64,000 nt of DNA from Rothia sp. (in: high G+C Gram-positive bacteria) (GCA_030529845.1 JAUMWB010000002.1:331170-395169); one strand, 5' to 3'. Positions 51,381-60,924 are shown, counted from the first letter of the stretch. Translations and numbers: made by a program. The notes: generated by a model from the letters alone, not told the origin.

Positions 51381-52865
51381 CTAGAAGGTCCCCAGCCCCG
51401 TCGCCTCCTGGGTGCGGTAGGCCAGGGTTTGCAGGGCAGGTTTGAGGACGCCGCCACCCGCCTTAGTCTCATAGGGCAGGGTAAAGAGGGCGGGAGTACC
51501 ACTCACGGGTTCGTTGTTCCAGATGAGGGACCAGTAGCCGGCGAATTCCTGAGCCAGGGCTGAACCACTCTCAGCCCGCACCCGCAGGCTGGTTTCCAGG
51601 TTGTAATTACACATATTTCGGCGGGTGAAATTACCCGACCCGCTCACAAGCTCAAAACCACCCGCACCAGCCGGGGCGGGAGCGTCCGCCCCGCGATAAA
51701 CCGCCAGGCATTTGGGGTGGAATTGTTCGCCGTCGGTGGCGTACCAGCGCACCTGTACGCCGGCGTTCGTTAGCTCGCGAGCAACGGGCAGGGCAGGTAG
51801 GCCGGTTTTTGTGCGGCCAAAAGCATCGATATTGAGGTCAAGCACCACCTGCACCGTTACCCCACGGGCCACAGCAGCTTTGAGAGCAGCAACTACCTGC
51901 CGCTCCGCTAGGTAGAACATGCCCAGACAGACCCTATCCCCTAAGCCGGTGTCGGCCAGCAGCTCCAGTACCGCATCGCGAATACCGCTCTCAGTCACCA
52001 GCTGGATCTCAGCTCCACTCCCCGAACCCACAGCAACCTCAGCAGCCGCAAGCTCCCTCAGGTCACGGGCAAGGTCGGGAGCAGAAAAGTCCAGCACGGC
52101 CAGTTCGCTGGCCAGCACATCAGCAACCACAGGCCCCGTGACCCGAAGACCCAGGTTGGAGTTGGGGGCAGAGGCATCATGCGGGTTAGCCGAGCTGACC
52201 ACGGCCTCGGCTTCAGACAGGGCGACCTTTCGATGGTTGGCCTTGAAGTTGAGCAGGCGGGCATAGGCGTTGAGTGAGACGCGCGGCCCGTCGGGAGCTA
52301 GAGCATTAGGCAGGACGGCGGGCAGCTCAGGTAGGTATGCCAGAAACGCCCGGTAGAAGCCGGAGTAGACGGGATTAGAGTCCCGCAGGGCCTCCAGCCG
52401 GGTTTCAACCACCTGCACCCCGGCTGCCTGCAACCGCTCTAGGTGGGGTAGCGGGTAGCTGCCGTAGAAGGTGTTGATGGGGTCGGTAATGAGCACAATG
52501 GGCAGCTCGGGGGCAACTGCCCGCTTGGTCAGCAAAGCGTCGGTAAGGCGCTGAGAGAGGGCCGGGTAGGTGCGCCCGTCGGAGCGGTCGTAGTCGCTGT
52601 TGAAGAGGAACATGTCGAGTATCAAAAAGCTCTCAGCCCGCTCAATCACACCCTCAATCGCCCTAAAAATCTGCTGGTCAGTCCGGCTTTTACCCCCGGC
52701 ACGGTAGGTCAGGTCAGCCAGTAGCTCCACCTGCCCGTTCCGCCAGGGCCCGGTAAGGCCCAAGCCAGCGGGTAGGGGCTTGTAGCGATGGTAGAGGGCG
52801 GACGCCGCAGCGGCGGCACCGCAGGCCAGGGCGGCGACAGCAAGGGGTCGGGGTGACATGCTCAT
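51381..52865 (-). CDS. Phospholipase D-like protein (cardiolipin synthase type)
   Basis: A 494-residue membrane-anchored PLD-superfamily protein. There is one N-terminal TM helix (about residues 8-24), then two HKD motifs: NHRKVALSEAEAVVSSANPH (His211, Lys213) and FHPKCLAVY...SGNFTRRN. Such proteins transfer or hydrolyse phosphatidyl groups. It is longer than the nuclease types and close in layout to cardiolipin synthases, but spacing differs and the first motif lacks the usual Asp six residues after Lys (Glu occurs). The start MSMSP may be shifted by two codons. Confidence 0.82.
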   Translation of the reverse strand: MSMSPRPLAVAALACGAAAAASALYHRYKPLPAGLGLTGPWRNGQVELLADLTYRAGGKSRTDQQIFRAIEGVIERAESFLILDMFLFNSDYDRSDGRTYPALSQRLTDALLTKRAVAPELPIVLITDPINTFYGSYPLPHLERLQAAGVQVVETRLEALRDSNPVYSGFYRAFLAYLPELPAVLPNALAPDGPRVSLNAYARLLNFKANHRKVALSEAEAVVSSANPHDASAPNSNLGLRVTGPVVADVLASELAVLDFSAPDLARDLRELAAAEVAVGSGSGAEIQLVTESGIRDAVLELLADTGLGDRVCLGMFYLAERQVVAALKAAVARGVTVQVVLDLNIDAFGRTKTGLPALPVARELTNAGVQVRWYATDGEQFHPKCLAVYRGADAPAPAGAGGFELVSGSGNFTRRNMCNYNLETSLRVRAESGSALAQEFAGYWSLIWNNEPVSGTPALFTLPYETKAGGGVLKPALQTLAYRTQEATGLGTF

Positions 52866-52926
52866 GCTTCTAATCTACCTAGACAGCTATTTCTTATCTC
52901 ACATGCCCACCGCTTGCCGATATTTT

Positions 52927-52953
52927 TTACAGATGTAAACTTTACATTTGTAA
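52927..52953. promoter_or_regulatory. 27-bp palindromic operator of the TetR/YhgE unit
   Basis: TTACAGATGTAAA-C-TTTACATTTGTAA is a near-perfect palindrome (one mismatch) that ends 25 bp before the TetR start. It is the likely self-operator of the regulator. Confidence 0.75.
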
Positions 52954-52978
52954 GAAAACTACTGGCAGAGGAAACCCC

Positions 52979-53587
52979 ATGACCCCCACCCCGGCACCCG
53001 CCGCAGAGGACGCCCGCGCCGCCGACCCGCGTCCGGCCCGCTCCCGCGCAGCCCTCATCGAAGCTGCTACCGAGGCCCTCAGCACCAGCGACCCCGGCAA
53101 TCTCAGTATCACCGTGCTCGTCAAGGCGGCAGGGGTCAGTCGCCCTACCTTCTACCAGCACTTCACCGACGTGCACGAACTCGTCCACGCCGCCGCCCTC
53201 ACCAAACTCAGCGCCGCCTTCGACTCCCTCCTCCCGGCTGACCCCGGCGCGTCCGTTGCGGTCTTCACCAGCGAGGTCAGCACCAACCTGCTCAAGCAGC
53301 TCCAGGTCGATGCCATCTTCTACCGCAGGGTGCTGGCATTTTCAGGTAACTCCTCCCTGGTTGCCGAACTCATCGGCTTCCTCAGTCACCGCTTCCTCAG
53401 CCGCCCGGCTGTCGCCGAACGCTTCACAGCCAAAACTCCCAGCCTGACCAGCGACTACGCCCAGTTCGTTGCCGCCGGAGTCGCCTGGCTCGCCGTGCGC
53501 TGGCTGGCCACCGACTTCACCGGCGAGCACACCGCAGAAGCCACCGGCGAGCGCCTGTCCCAGATGATGCAGGCAGCTATCTCCTAG
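52979..53587 (+). CDS. TetR-family regulator
   Basis: A 202-residue TetR protein with a disordered Pro/Ala-rich N-terminus, a helix-turn-helix (ITVLVKAAGVSRPTFYQHFTD, about residues 44-64) and a helical ligand domain. ATG with AGAGGA upstream. The 27-bp palindrome in front suggests autorepression, and the next gene, 51 bp on, encodes a YhgE/Pip-type membrane protein, a common pairing with TetR. The ligand is unknown. Confidence 0.88.
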   Translation: MTPTPAPAAEDARAADPRPARSRAALIEAATEALSTSDPGNLSITVLVKAAGVSRPTFYQHFTDVHELVHAAALTKLSAAFDSLLPADPGASVAVFTSEVSTNLLKQLQVDAIFYRRVLAFSGNSSLVAELIGFLSHRFLSRPAVAERFTAKTPSLTSDYAQFVAAGVAWLAVRWLATDFTGEHTAEATGERLSQMMQAAIS

Positions 53588-53637
53588 CCCGCCCCTTACT
53601 TTTACTGCCCCTACACCCTGAAAGCAGGTGGAATCCC

Positions 53638-56223
53638 GTGCCGTCGACACGCGCTAAACGCCCCAAGCTCCACGACCGGTTCAGCCCCATGAAGTACCTG
53701 GTGCTGCTGGCCGTCATTATTATTCCCTCGATTTACTCAGGCATTTTGACCTGGTCGAACTATGACCCTACGGGCACGATTGATGCTGTTCCGGCGGCGA
53801 TTGTAAATGAGGACGCCCCGGCCACCACCGCAACCGGCGACACCCTTGATCTGGGGCGGCAGCTGACCGATGAGCTGCTGAGCAACGACAGCTCGCAGAA
53901 CTTTGACTGGTCCACCATGGGCGCTGATGAGGCTCAGGCCAAGCTCGAAAGCGGTGAGGTGCAGGCGGTGCTGACCATTCCCGCCGACTTCTCAGCCAAC
54001 GTCGCGTCAGTTTCTGAAAACGAAGCTGAGGCAGCCCAGAGGGCCACACTGACCATTACCACCAACGACGGCTCCAATATCATCTCGGGTAATATCGCTA
54101 GCTCCCTGAGCACAGCGGCCACCGATACCCTGGCTAGCCAGGTGTCCACCGAGTACCTCAACAACATCTACGCGGGCTTTACCGACATCCACGATTCTCT
54201 GGGGCAGGCGGCGGACGGGGCCAGCCAGCTAGCTGAGGGTTCCACCAGTGCCCAGGAAGGCTCCGACCAGCTGGTTGTGGGCCTGACCGACCTCAAATCC
54301 GGCAGCAGCGAGTTGAGCTCGGGGGCGAGCACCCTTGCAGACGGGGCCACCCAGGTCAAGAGCGGTGCAGGTGAGCTGGCGTCCGGCTCTGCTTCTCTCG
54401 CCGACGGCGCTAGCCAGGTGAACGACGGCGCTAGCTCACTGGCGTCCGGAGCCACCAACCTGAACAGCGGGGCAAGCACCCTGGCGGACGGCGCTGATAG
54501 CGCTGCCAGCGGCGCAGCCTCCCTCTCAGACGGCCTGAACCAGATTAACTCTGAGGTATCTGCCCTGCCCGAGCAGCTGCCTGCCCTGACCGAGGGTACC
54601 GGCGCTCTGGCGTCCGGCGCGGACGGCCTGGCCAGCGGAGCCCAGAATCTTGAGGACGCCGCCGGGCAGCTTGCCAGCGGGGCCACCTCCCTCTCTGAGG
54701 GGGCGGACGCCGCCGTCACCGGTGCCCAGACCCTTGCCAATGGGGCCGGGCAGCTCCATACCGCCACGGGCACCCTGGCCGAGGGCACCCAGGAGCTCTC
54801 TACCAGCGCCCAGGCCCTGGTTGACTCCTGGGGCAGCCTCACCGACGAGCAGAAACTTGCCGCCCTACAGCAGCTGAACACGGGGGCCTCGGCTCTTGCC
54901 AGTGGAGCGGGCGCGGTCGATACAGCCGCCGGGCAGCTTTCAACCGGGGCCGATGCCCTGGTGGGCAGCGACTCAAGCGGCCTAACCAAGCTGGCGGCAG
55001 GGGCGTCCGCCCTGGACAGCGGTGCCAGCCAGCTAGCCAACGGGGCCACCTCCCTCTCAGACGGGGCAGATACTCTCAGTGAGGGGGCCGCCAACCTCAA
55101 CAGCAAGGCGGGCACCCTGTCCACCAGCCTGAACTCCCTAGTCACCGCTATTTCTCAGGCCAATGACGGGGCCGCTTCACTCGCCTCAGGCACCGGTGAA
55201 CTGGCCAGCGGGGCACAGACCCTGGCTGAAGGCACCGGCACCCTATCCTCCGGCGCAAGCACCCTGGCTGAGGGCACCAGTTCCCTGGCCAGCGGGTCAG
55301 CCACCCTCAACGACGGCGCCCAGACCCTGGCCGAGGGCACTAGCAGCCTGAGCGACGGGGCAAGCAGCCTAGCTGGCGGGGCTGCCAGCCTCGATGAGGG
55401 GGCAGGCTCAGCAGTAGACGGGGCATCCTCCCTGGCCAGCGGCCTCCAAGAGCTAGAGGACGGCAACACCCAGCTGGCAACCTCCCTGGGGGATGCCGTG
55501 GGGCAGGTCCCCAGTTACACCACCGATCAGGCCAGTGAACTGAGCGCAGTGACGAGCGACCCGGTCGCTATTGAGAAGACCCGCCTGAACGAGGTACCCA
55601 CCTACGGTCACGGCCTGGCCCCCTACTTCATGACCCTGGGCCTGTGGGTTGGTGCTATCGCCTACTTCATGATGTACCCGGCCATCTCCCGCAAGTTCGC
55701 CCGCGGCGGTCACTCCGGCCTGCGGACCCTGCGCGGGGCCCTGGTACCGGTGCTGCTCATGGGTATTGTTCAGGGCACCGTGATGTCTACCGTTATCCAC
55801 TACTGGGTGGGCATTGAAGAGAGGAACTTCTGGGGTCTAACCGGCTTTGCCGTCCTGACCTCCATCACCTTCCTGGCCATCAACCAGGCTCTGATTTCCC
55901 TGCTGGATGCCCCCGGCCGTTTCATCGCCCTGATTCTGACCGTGGTGCAGATCGGTGCGGCGGGCGGTACCTACCCGATTGAGACCGCCCCTGCCTTCCT
56001 GCAGGCTATCCACCCCTGGCTGCCGCTGACCCATTCCCTAGAAGCCTTCCGCTCCCTGATCGCTGGCGGTTCTATCGGCCTGGCTTCGGGTATCGCCTGG
56101 CTACTGGGCTGGATTGCCCTGGCTGTTGCGGGTACTGCCCTGAGCATCTGGATCCGCCACCGCCGCGAGGATAAAGCCGAGGCAGAGCGCCAGGCCCGCC
56201 GCAGCGCCCTGGTGGGTGCCTAG
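53638..56223 (+). CDS. YhgE/Pip-family membrane protein with long repeat region
   Basis: An 861-residue protein. There is one N-terminal TM (KYLVLLAVIIIPSIYSGIL), a conserved extracytoplasmic domain (AVPAAIVNEDAP onwards), then from about residue 190 to 610 an array of Ala/Gly/Ser-rich repeats of the form LASGAxxLxxGA that should form a long rod or coiled coil, and from about 656 six TM helices of ABC2-like type (APYFMTLGLWVGAIAYFM onwards). Proteins of this family include phage infection protein Pip and relatives of EsaA. GTG start behind AGGTGG. Regulated with the upstream TetR gene; substrate or partner unknown. Confidence 0.88.
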   Translation: MPSTRAKRPKLHDRFSPMKYLVLLAVIIIPSIYSGILTWSNYDPTGTIDAVPAAIVNEDAPATTATGDTLDLGRQLTDELLSNDSSQNFDWSTMGADEAQAKLESGEVQAVLTIPADFSANVASVSENEAEAAQRATLTITTNDGSNIISGNIASSLSTAATDTLASQVSTEYLNNIYAGFTDIHDSLGQAADGASQLAEGSTSAQEGSDQLVVGLTDLKSGSSELSSGASTLADGATQVKSGAGELASGSASLADGASQVNDGASSLASGATNLNSGASTLADGADSAASGAASLSDGLNQINSEVSALPEQLPALTEGTGALASGADGLASGAQNLEDAAGQLASGATSLSEGADAAVTGAQTLANGAGQLHTATGTLAEGTQELSTSAQALVDSWGSLTDEQKLAALQQLNTGASALASGAGAVDTAAGQLSTGADALVGSDSSGLTKLAAGASALDSGASQLANGATSLSDGADTLSEGAANLNSKAGTLSTSLNSLVTAISQANDGAASLASGTGELASGAQTLAEGTGTLSSGASTLAEGTSSLASGSATLNDGAQTLAEGTSSLSDGASSLAGGAASLDEGAGSAVDGASSLASGLQELEDGNTQLATSLGDAVGQVPSYTTDQASELSAVTSDPVAIEKTRLNEVPTYGHGLAPYFMTLGLWVGAIAYFMMYPAISRKFARGGHSGLRTLRGALVPVLLMGIVQGTVMSTVIHYWVGIEERNFWGLTGFAVLTSITFLAINQALISLLDAPGRFIALILTVVQIGAAGGTYPIETAPAFLQAIHPWLPLTHSLEAFRSLIAGGSIGLASGIAWLLGWIALAVAGTALSIWIRHRREDKAEAERQARRSALVGA

Positions 56224-56296
56224 GCAGAGCGGGGAGTACCCAAACGATAGGATAGAGAGAACCGTACCAGTATCTTCCACCGTTGAAAGAGGAACC

Positions 56297-56770
56297 ATGG
56301 GGTACTTTGACTCCGTCCAGTCTGCCGCGCAGCTACTCACGCCGATTACTAACGAACGTATGCTGGCTGCCCTTGACCGCCTTGAGGTGGATTACGAGCT
56401 GGGCGACGACGGCACCGCCGTGTTCCATTTTGAGCGGGGCTACTTCTACTACACCCTCTCTAACGCCCCCGCCCGCGATCTGCTGAGCGTGCGCGGTAGC
56501 TACCGGGGAACCTTCCCCCTGGAGGCGCTGCCTGCCCTCAACGAGTTCACCAATGCCTGGAACCAGCAGAACCTCTTCCCCAAGGTCTTCCCCTACCGGG
56601 TTGAAGAGGACGGTCAGGGGTTGGTGGTTCTACCGGTTGAGCTGAGCATGGTGTATGCGGGCGGGGCAACGGACGCCCAGATTGACGAGCACCTGCGGGC
56701 TGCTGTGCAGACTTCACTGGAGTACTTTGAGAACCTTGCCTCCGCCTTTGGCTTTGGTGAGGAGGAATAG
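56297..56770 (+). CDS. YbjN-domain protein
   Basis: A 157-residue YbjN-like protein (type III secretion chaperone-like fold). It has the alternating strand pattern LDRLEVDYELGDDGTAVFHF, FYYTLSNAPARDLLSVRGSY and FTNAWNQQNLFPKVFPYRV, and an acidic C-terminus. The ATG follows AAAGAGGAA. Two bases separate it from the Hsp90-like gene and 73 from the YhgE gene. The conserved coupling with a chaperone gene suggests a binding or adaptor role; the biochemical function is unknown. Confidence 0.82.
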   Translation: MGYFDSVQSAAQLLTPITNERMLAALDRLEVDYELGDDGTAVFHFERGYFYYTLSNAPARDLLSVRGSYRGTFPLEALPALNEFTNAWNQQNLFPKVFPYRVEEDGQGLVVLPVELSMVYAGGATDAQIDEHLRAAVQTSLEYFENLASAFGFGEEE

Positions 56771-56772
56771 CC

Positions 56773-58605
56773 TTGTCACAGCGTTTTAAGGTTGATTTGG
56801 GCGGCCTGGTTGAGCTGCTGTCGAAGAACCTGTATTCAGGCCCGCAGGTCTATCTGCGCGAGGCCATTCAGAACGGGGTCGATGCTATTACTGCCCGCCG
56901 GGAGCAGGACGCCGACGCCCCGGCCCGGGTGCTGCTAGAACCCTGGGAGGACGGTGCCGGTATCACCATCACCGATACGGGTGTAGGTCTGACCGCCGAG
57001 CAGGCTGAGGAGTTTCTGGCAACCATTGGCCGCACCTCTAAGCGCGATGAGGTTTTCAATGAGGGACGGGCCGAGTTTTTGGGCCAGTTCGGTATTGGCC
57101 TGCTGGCCTGCTTCTTGATTGCCGATACGGTTGAGGTGATTTCACAGAGTGCCCTGCCGGGGGTTGCCCCGGTGCGCTGGCTGGGTCATGCTGACGGTAC
57201 TTTTGAGGTGGCCCAGCTGGGTAGCGGTGAGGACACCCCCGGTCAGGTTCCCGAAGTTGGCACGACGATTCGCCTCAAGGCGCGGGCGGACGCCGCCCAC
57301 TGGGTTGCCGAGGAAACGGTGGTGACACTGGCCAGCGACTATGCCGATATGCTCCCGGTGGAGGTCGCGGTTCGGGTGACGGCTGCCGGTCAGCGGGTCT
57401 GGCGCCGCATTTCCTTACCTGCCCTGCCCTGGGCTAAGGGGGAGGGTGAGCACCAGCCCAACCAGCACGAACGTGCCCTGGCCCTGACCAACTACGCCGA
57501 GAAAACCCTGGGATTTACTCCCCTGGCGGCTCTTGAGATCGATGTGCCTGCCACCGGCACAACCGGTGTGGCTTATGTTCTGCCGCAGGCGGTATCACCG
57601 GGGTCCGGCCGTCACCGGGTCTATGTGAAGAACATGCTGGTCAACACCCGCGAAGATACCCTGCTACCCGATTGGGCTTTCTTTGTGCGGGCCGTGGTGA
57701 ACTCGGAGTCTCTGACCCCAACGGCTTCCCGCGAGCAGCTGCGCGAGGACGAAATCCTTCTACTCACCCGTGAGGCTATCGGTGAGCAGCTCAAAACCTG
57801 GATTACCGCTACCCTCTCTGAGCCCAGTACCCTGCGCGACCGTTTTGTTGAAACCCATTCCCTAGCCCTGCGCGCGGTGGCCTTAGCCAGCGACGACATG
57901 CTCGATGTAGTAGCGCGTTCCCTGCCCTTTGAAACCACCGGCGGTATCGCTACGCTCGCCCAGGTTATTGAAGAGACCGGGCAGGTGCTCTACACCCCCA
58001 CCACCGAGGCCTACCGCCGGGTGGCTCCGGTGGCGCGGGCCCAGGGGCTGTGGGTGGTCAACGGCGGCTACGTCTACGATGCCGACCTGCTGGCTAAGCT
58101 AGCTGACCGGCCCCGCTGGAAGGTGACCGAGCTGACCAGCAAGGATGTCACCCAGACCCTGGCAGCGGTTGAGATGGAACGCGAATTCGAGGTATTGCGC
58201 GGCCTAGAGCGCGCCCGGGCCGTACTGGCGACCCAGGACTGTGGCGTCCTCTTGCGCACCTTTGACCCAGCCGAAGTGCCCGCGGTGCTGCTGCGCGATG
58301 CAGACGCCGAGCGCGCCCGCGACCTGGCCCAGGAGGCCGAGGACGCCGGTGGCGCCTGGGGCGGCTTACTGGGCTCCTTCACCGAGACAGCAGCCGAGCC
58401 GACCCGCACCCTGGTGCTCAACGACGCCAACGAGAATACCCGCCGCCTACTGCATCAGCCGGAGCACGCGTCCTTTGAGCCGGGTCTGACGACCCTCTAC
58501 CTCTCAGCCCTCATGCTCGCCGGTGAGGGCCTGCGCGGGGCTGAAACCAACCTACTCAGCGATAGCCTGGCCCAGCTGCTTGAAGCTGCCCTGCGCCAGC
58601 CCTAA
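56773..58605 (+). CDS. Divergent Hsp90 (HtpG-like) GHKL ATPase
   Basis: A 610-residue Hsp90-family protein, close to HtpG length. The N-terminal ATP domain has YLREAIQNGVDAI (Glu30, Asn34), DTGVGL (Asp68), LATIGRTSK and EFLGQFGIGLLACFLIAD; the middle domain has RVYVKNMLVNTREDTLLPDW and the catalytic-Arg loop TASREQLRED. The C-terminal third does not resemble the usual dimerisation domain to me. TTG start behind GAGGAGGAA, 2 bp after the YbjN gene. Motifs imply ATP-driven conformational cycling; the clients are unknown and it may be specialised. Confidence 0.85.
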   Translation: MSQRFKVDLGGLVELLSKNLYSGPQVYLREAIQNGVDAITARREQDADAPARVLLEPWEDGAGITITDTGVGLTAEQAEEFLATIGRTSKRDEVFNEGRAEFLGQFGIGLLACFLIADTVEVISQSALPGVAPVRWLGHADGTFEVAQLGSGEDTPGQVPEVGTTIRLKARADAAHWVAEETVVTLASDYADMLPVEVAVRVTAAGQRVWRRISLPALPWAKGEGEHQPNQHERALALTNYAEKTLGFTPLAALEIDVPATGTTGVAYVLPQAVSPGSGRHRVYVKNMLVNTREDTLLPDWAFFVRAVVNSESLTPTASREQLREDEILLLTREAIGEQLKTWITATLSEPSTLRDRFVETHSLALRAVALASDDMLDVVARSLPFETTGGIATLAQVIEETGQVLYTPTTEAYRRVAPVARAQGLWVVNGGYVYDADLLAKLADRPRWKVTELTSKDVTQTLAAVEMEREFEVLRGLERARAVLATQDCGVLLRTFDPAEVPAVLLRDADAERARDLAQEAEDAGGAWGGLLGSFTETAAEPTRTLVLNDANENTRRLLHQPEHASFEPGLTTLYLSALMLAGEGLRGAETNLLSDSLAQLLEAALRQP

Positions 58606-58632
58606 AGATAGCTACCAACAAGGGAGAAGACT

Positions 58633-60525
58633 GTGTGGTCCACCCACGAAGCCGCCCAGAAAATTGCCGCAACCCGCGACCTGCCCTACGGTAGCGCCCG
58701 CACCGCCGCCATGGAGTACATCACCCGCACCCTAGAGCGGGAGGGCCCCGAATCCATGCTGCCCGAGGCCTACCTCAACCTGGTGGAGGCCTATGTTTTT
58801 GGGCAGCCGACCCCGGCCTCCTTTGCGGTGTTCTCTAAGCTGTTGCGTCTCTACGACGCCCACCCCGAGCACTTTGACGAGTTCACCGCCCGCACCCTCT
58901 TCTGGCAGTTCAAGTGGATTATCGGCGATATGACCGCCTACCCGCAGATCTCTAAGGAGCAGGCGCGCGAGCTGCTCGATGAGATGCGCCGCCGCTACCG
59001 CCTGGCGGGCATGGGCGAGATGGCCCCTGACCGGGCCGAGTACATGTGGGCTGCCCATATTGGTGAGGACGAGGCCGCCGAGACCTGGCGCGCCCGCTGG
59101 CTGGCACACGGTGAGGACGAGATGGACTGCGGCTCCTGCAGGCACGGCGGGATTCTGCGCGACCACGTGACCGACGGGGAGTTTGAGGCGGCTGTCCGCC
59201 TGGGTGCCCCCACCGAAGATTTGTGCAACCGGGAGCCCGCGGCTTCCCACCGGCAGCTGGCTCTTGCCTACCTGCACCTGGAGGACGGCGAAGCAGCCGG
59301 TCGTCACCTGCTGCGGGCAGCGGCTCACCGCGATCAGTATGATCCGGACGACCTGGGCGTTGAGTTTGAGGTGCTGGCCCGCGGCCAGAACCTTCAGGCG
59401 GCCTTTGACCTGCTGGCTGACCATGGCAAACGTGCCCTTGACCTGGCGGGGGATCCCGGCGATAACCGCAACTTCCTGCGCTATATCGTCGCTGGCCTGG
59501 CCTGGGCTTTAGAGGACCACGGGGATATGCCCACCGGCCTGCGGCCTGCCGGTCAGGTCGAACGGTCTACCTTGAAGGAGCTCTACGACTGGGCGCTGGC
59601 CGAGTCCCGGCCGCTAGCGCAGGCCTTTGACCGCCGGGCGGGTAATACCCGGTTCTCGGAGTCTCTGGAGGCCGCCACCGAACTGGATGCTCTGGCACCC
59701 ATTGTGCTGCCTACCGGGGCGGACGGGGCCGGTTCGGCTAGTTCAGCTAGTTCGGCCGGGGCGGACGCCGCCGCGGGCGCGCAGACCCAGGGTGAGGGCG
59801 TGGAGGGGGCTACTCCCCTGTCCTTTACCCCGGTGGAGTCCTACCTGGCGGTGGTCCGTGAGCATGAGGCCGCAGGGGCTTCCCTTGAGGCGGGTCTGGC
59901 CTACGCCGAGGCTGCTTTCTTGGTACTGGCCGGCGGGCCGGTCACGGGTGCCCAGGCGCTTGAGGTCCACGGGTTCTTTGAGAAGGCCTGGCCCCTGCTG
60001 GCGGACAGCGGCGCCACCCCTGCCCTGCTGGCCGAGGTAGTGCGCGTGTGGGCACCGGTTGCCGAACGTGTCAATGAGCTTGAAGCCCTTCGTACTCCGG
60101 TGGGTGAGCTACAGGAGCTGGCCCAGCAGGCTCTTGCCCCAGCCCACGGTGACCAGGGCGGGGACGCCGCCCCGGGCGTCCGCCCCGACCTTCTGACTGT
60201 GATGCAGGCTCAGGATTTCGTCGCCCGCCTTTCGCTGGCGACCGGTGACTCTGCGGGCCAGCAGCTCGTGGATGAGCTGGTTGAGATCTACCGCGAGAAC
60301 GAGTGCCTGGAGCGGGCAGCCCGTCTGCTGGTGGTTGCCGCTGAAGCTGCGGCTGCCGCTGGGCTGAGTGAGTTGGCGATTGGCCGCTATGAGTTGGCGG
60401 CGGAGTTTTTTGAGCCTTTGAGGCTGAAGAAGTCCCGTGCTGCTGCCCTGGACGCCTGCATTGAGTTGCTGCGCGCCACCGGGCAGGAGCACCGCGTGGA
60501 GGCCCTACTGGCTGAGCTTATGTAA
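58633..60525 (+). CDS. Large helical (TPR-like) protein linked with the Hsp90 gene
   Basis: A 630-residue, Ala/Leu/Glu-rich, almost wholly helical soluble protein. Helix-pair repeats resemble TPR units, for example ASHRQLALAYLHLEDGEAAGRH, GLAYAEAAFLVLAGGPVTG and LSELAIGRYELAAEFFEPL. A CGSCRHGG motif near residue 168 could bind metal. A low-complexity Ala/Ser/Gly linker (about 360-390) separates two helical blocks. GTG start behind AGGGAG, 27 bp after the Hsp90 stop, so it is co-transcribed. A co-chaperone or scaffold role is inferred; no enzyme motif is visible. Confidence 0.75.
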   Translation: MWSTHEAAQKIAATRDLPYGSARTAAMEYITRTLEREGPESMLPEAYLNLVEAYVFGQPTPASFAVFSKLLRLYDAHPEHFDEFTARTLFWQFKWIIGDMTAYPQISKEQARELLDEMRRRYRLAGMGEMAPDRAEYMWAAHIGEDEAAETWRARWLAHGEDEMDCGSCRHGGILRDHVTDGEFEAAVRLGAPTEDLCNREPAASHRQLALAYLHLEDGEAAGRHLLRAAAHRDQYDPDDLGVEFEVLARGQNLQAAFDLLADHGKRALDLAGDPGDNRNFLRYIVAGLAWALEDHGDMPTGLRPAGQVERSTLKELYDWALAESRPLAQAFDRRAGNTRFSESLEAATELDALAPIVLPTGADGAGSASSASSAGADAAAGAQTQGEGVEGATPLSFTPVESYLAVVREHEAAGASLEAGLAYAEAAFLVLAGGPVTGAQALEVHGFFEKAWPLLADSGATPALLAEVVRVWAPVAERVNELEALRTPVGELQELAQQALAPAHGDQGGDAAPGVRPDLLTVMQAQDFVARLSLATGDSAGQQLVDELVEIYRENECLERAARLLVVAAEAAAAAGLSELAIGRYELAAEFFEPLRLKKSRAAALDACIELLRATGQEHRVEALLAELM

Positions 60526-60605
60526 AAAGAATCGCCCGCAAGAGCCTCGAAAGGATAGCTCCCATTGCGAATCTCTTACGGGCTACTGCTCAGTTCCTTA
60601 ACGCT

Positions 60606-60633
60606 CTCTCACACTTCTTCAACTAAGTGAGAG
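60606..60633 (+). terminator. Terminator after the Hsp90 operon
   Basis: CTCTCAC (60606-60612) pairs with GTGAGAG (60627-60633), with extra pairing cgct/agcg outside. The rest of the 60526-60924 gap holds no gene that I can see, only the promoter described next. Confidence 0.5.
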
Positions 60634-60827
60634 TAGCGACCATAGCAAGGGGCGGCCTGTCACGCACCAACGTGGCGGGTTGCCCCATCTTTGTATCTCT
60701 ACAAATCTACCTGTAAGCCCAGGCCTTGATAACGGAATCGTCTACGTCTGGCGCTCTACTTTCGGGGGAAAGCTACACACTCTGGCCACCCCTATCGACT
60801 TCACATCCCTAAATTTTTTTGTGTCTC

Positions 60828-60881
60828 TTGACACAATTTCACACAATGATTAGTCTGAAAATTGCAAACATTAGATTTGCA
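60828..60881 (+). promoter_or_regulatory. Promoter and palindrome of the small-ORF/MFS unit
   Basis: TTGACA (60828-60833), a 17-bp spacer and TAGTCT (60851-60856) form a good promoter. TGCAAA (60863-60868) and TTTGCA (60876-60881) form an inverted repeat at the expected transcription start, a possible operator. Confidence 0.6.
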
Positions 60882-60924
60882 TCACAACACATCAACCGTC
60901 CCTCTCCGCTTAAGGGGCAATCCT

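Noticed and set aside
54168-55145. 325-codon minus-strand frame opposite the YhgE repeat region
   Set aside because: It is the reverse reading of a highly repetitive GC-rich sequence; the translation is Ala/Ser/Pro repeats and has no start signal. The plus-strand protein has clear family ends.
56773-58605. Plain housekeeping htpG
   Set aside because: ATPase and middle-domain motifs fit, but the C-terminal third and the operon partners are atypical, so it is described as a divergent Hsp90 without the gene symbol.
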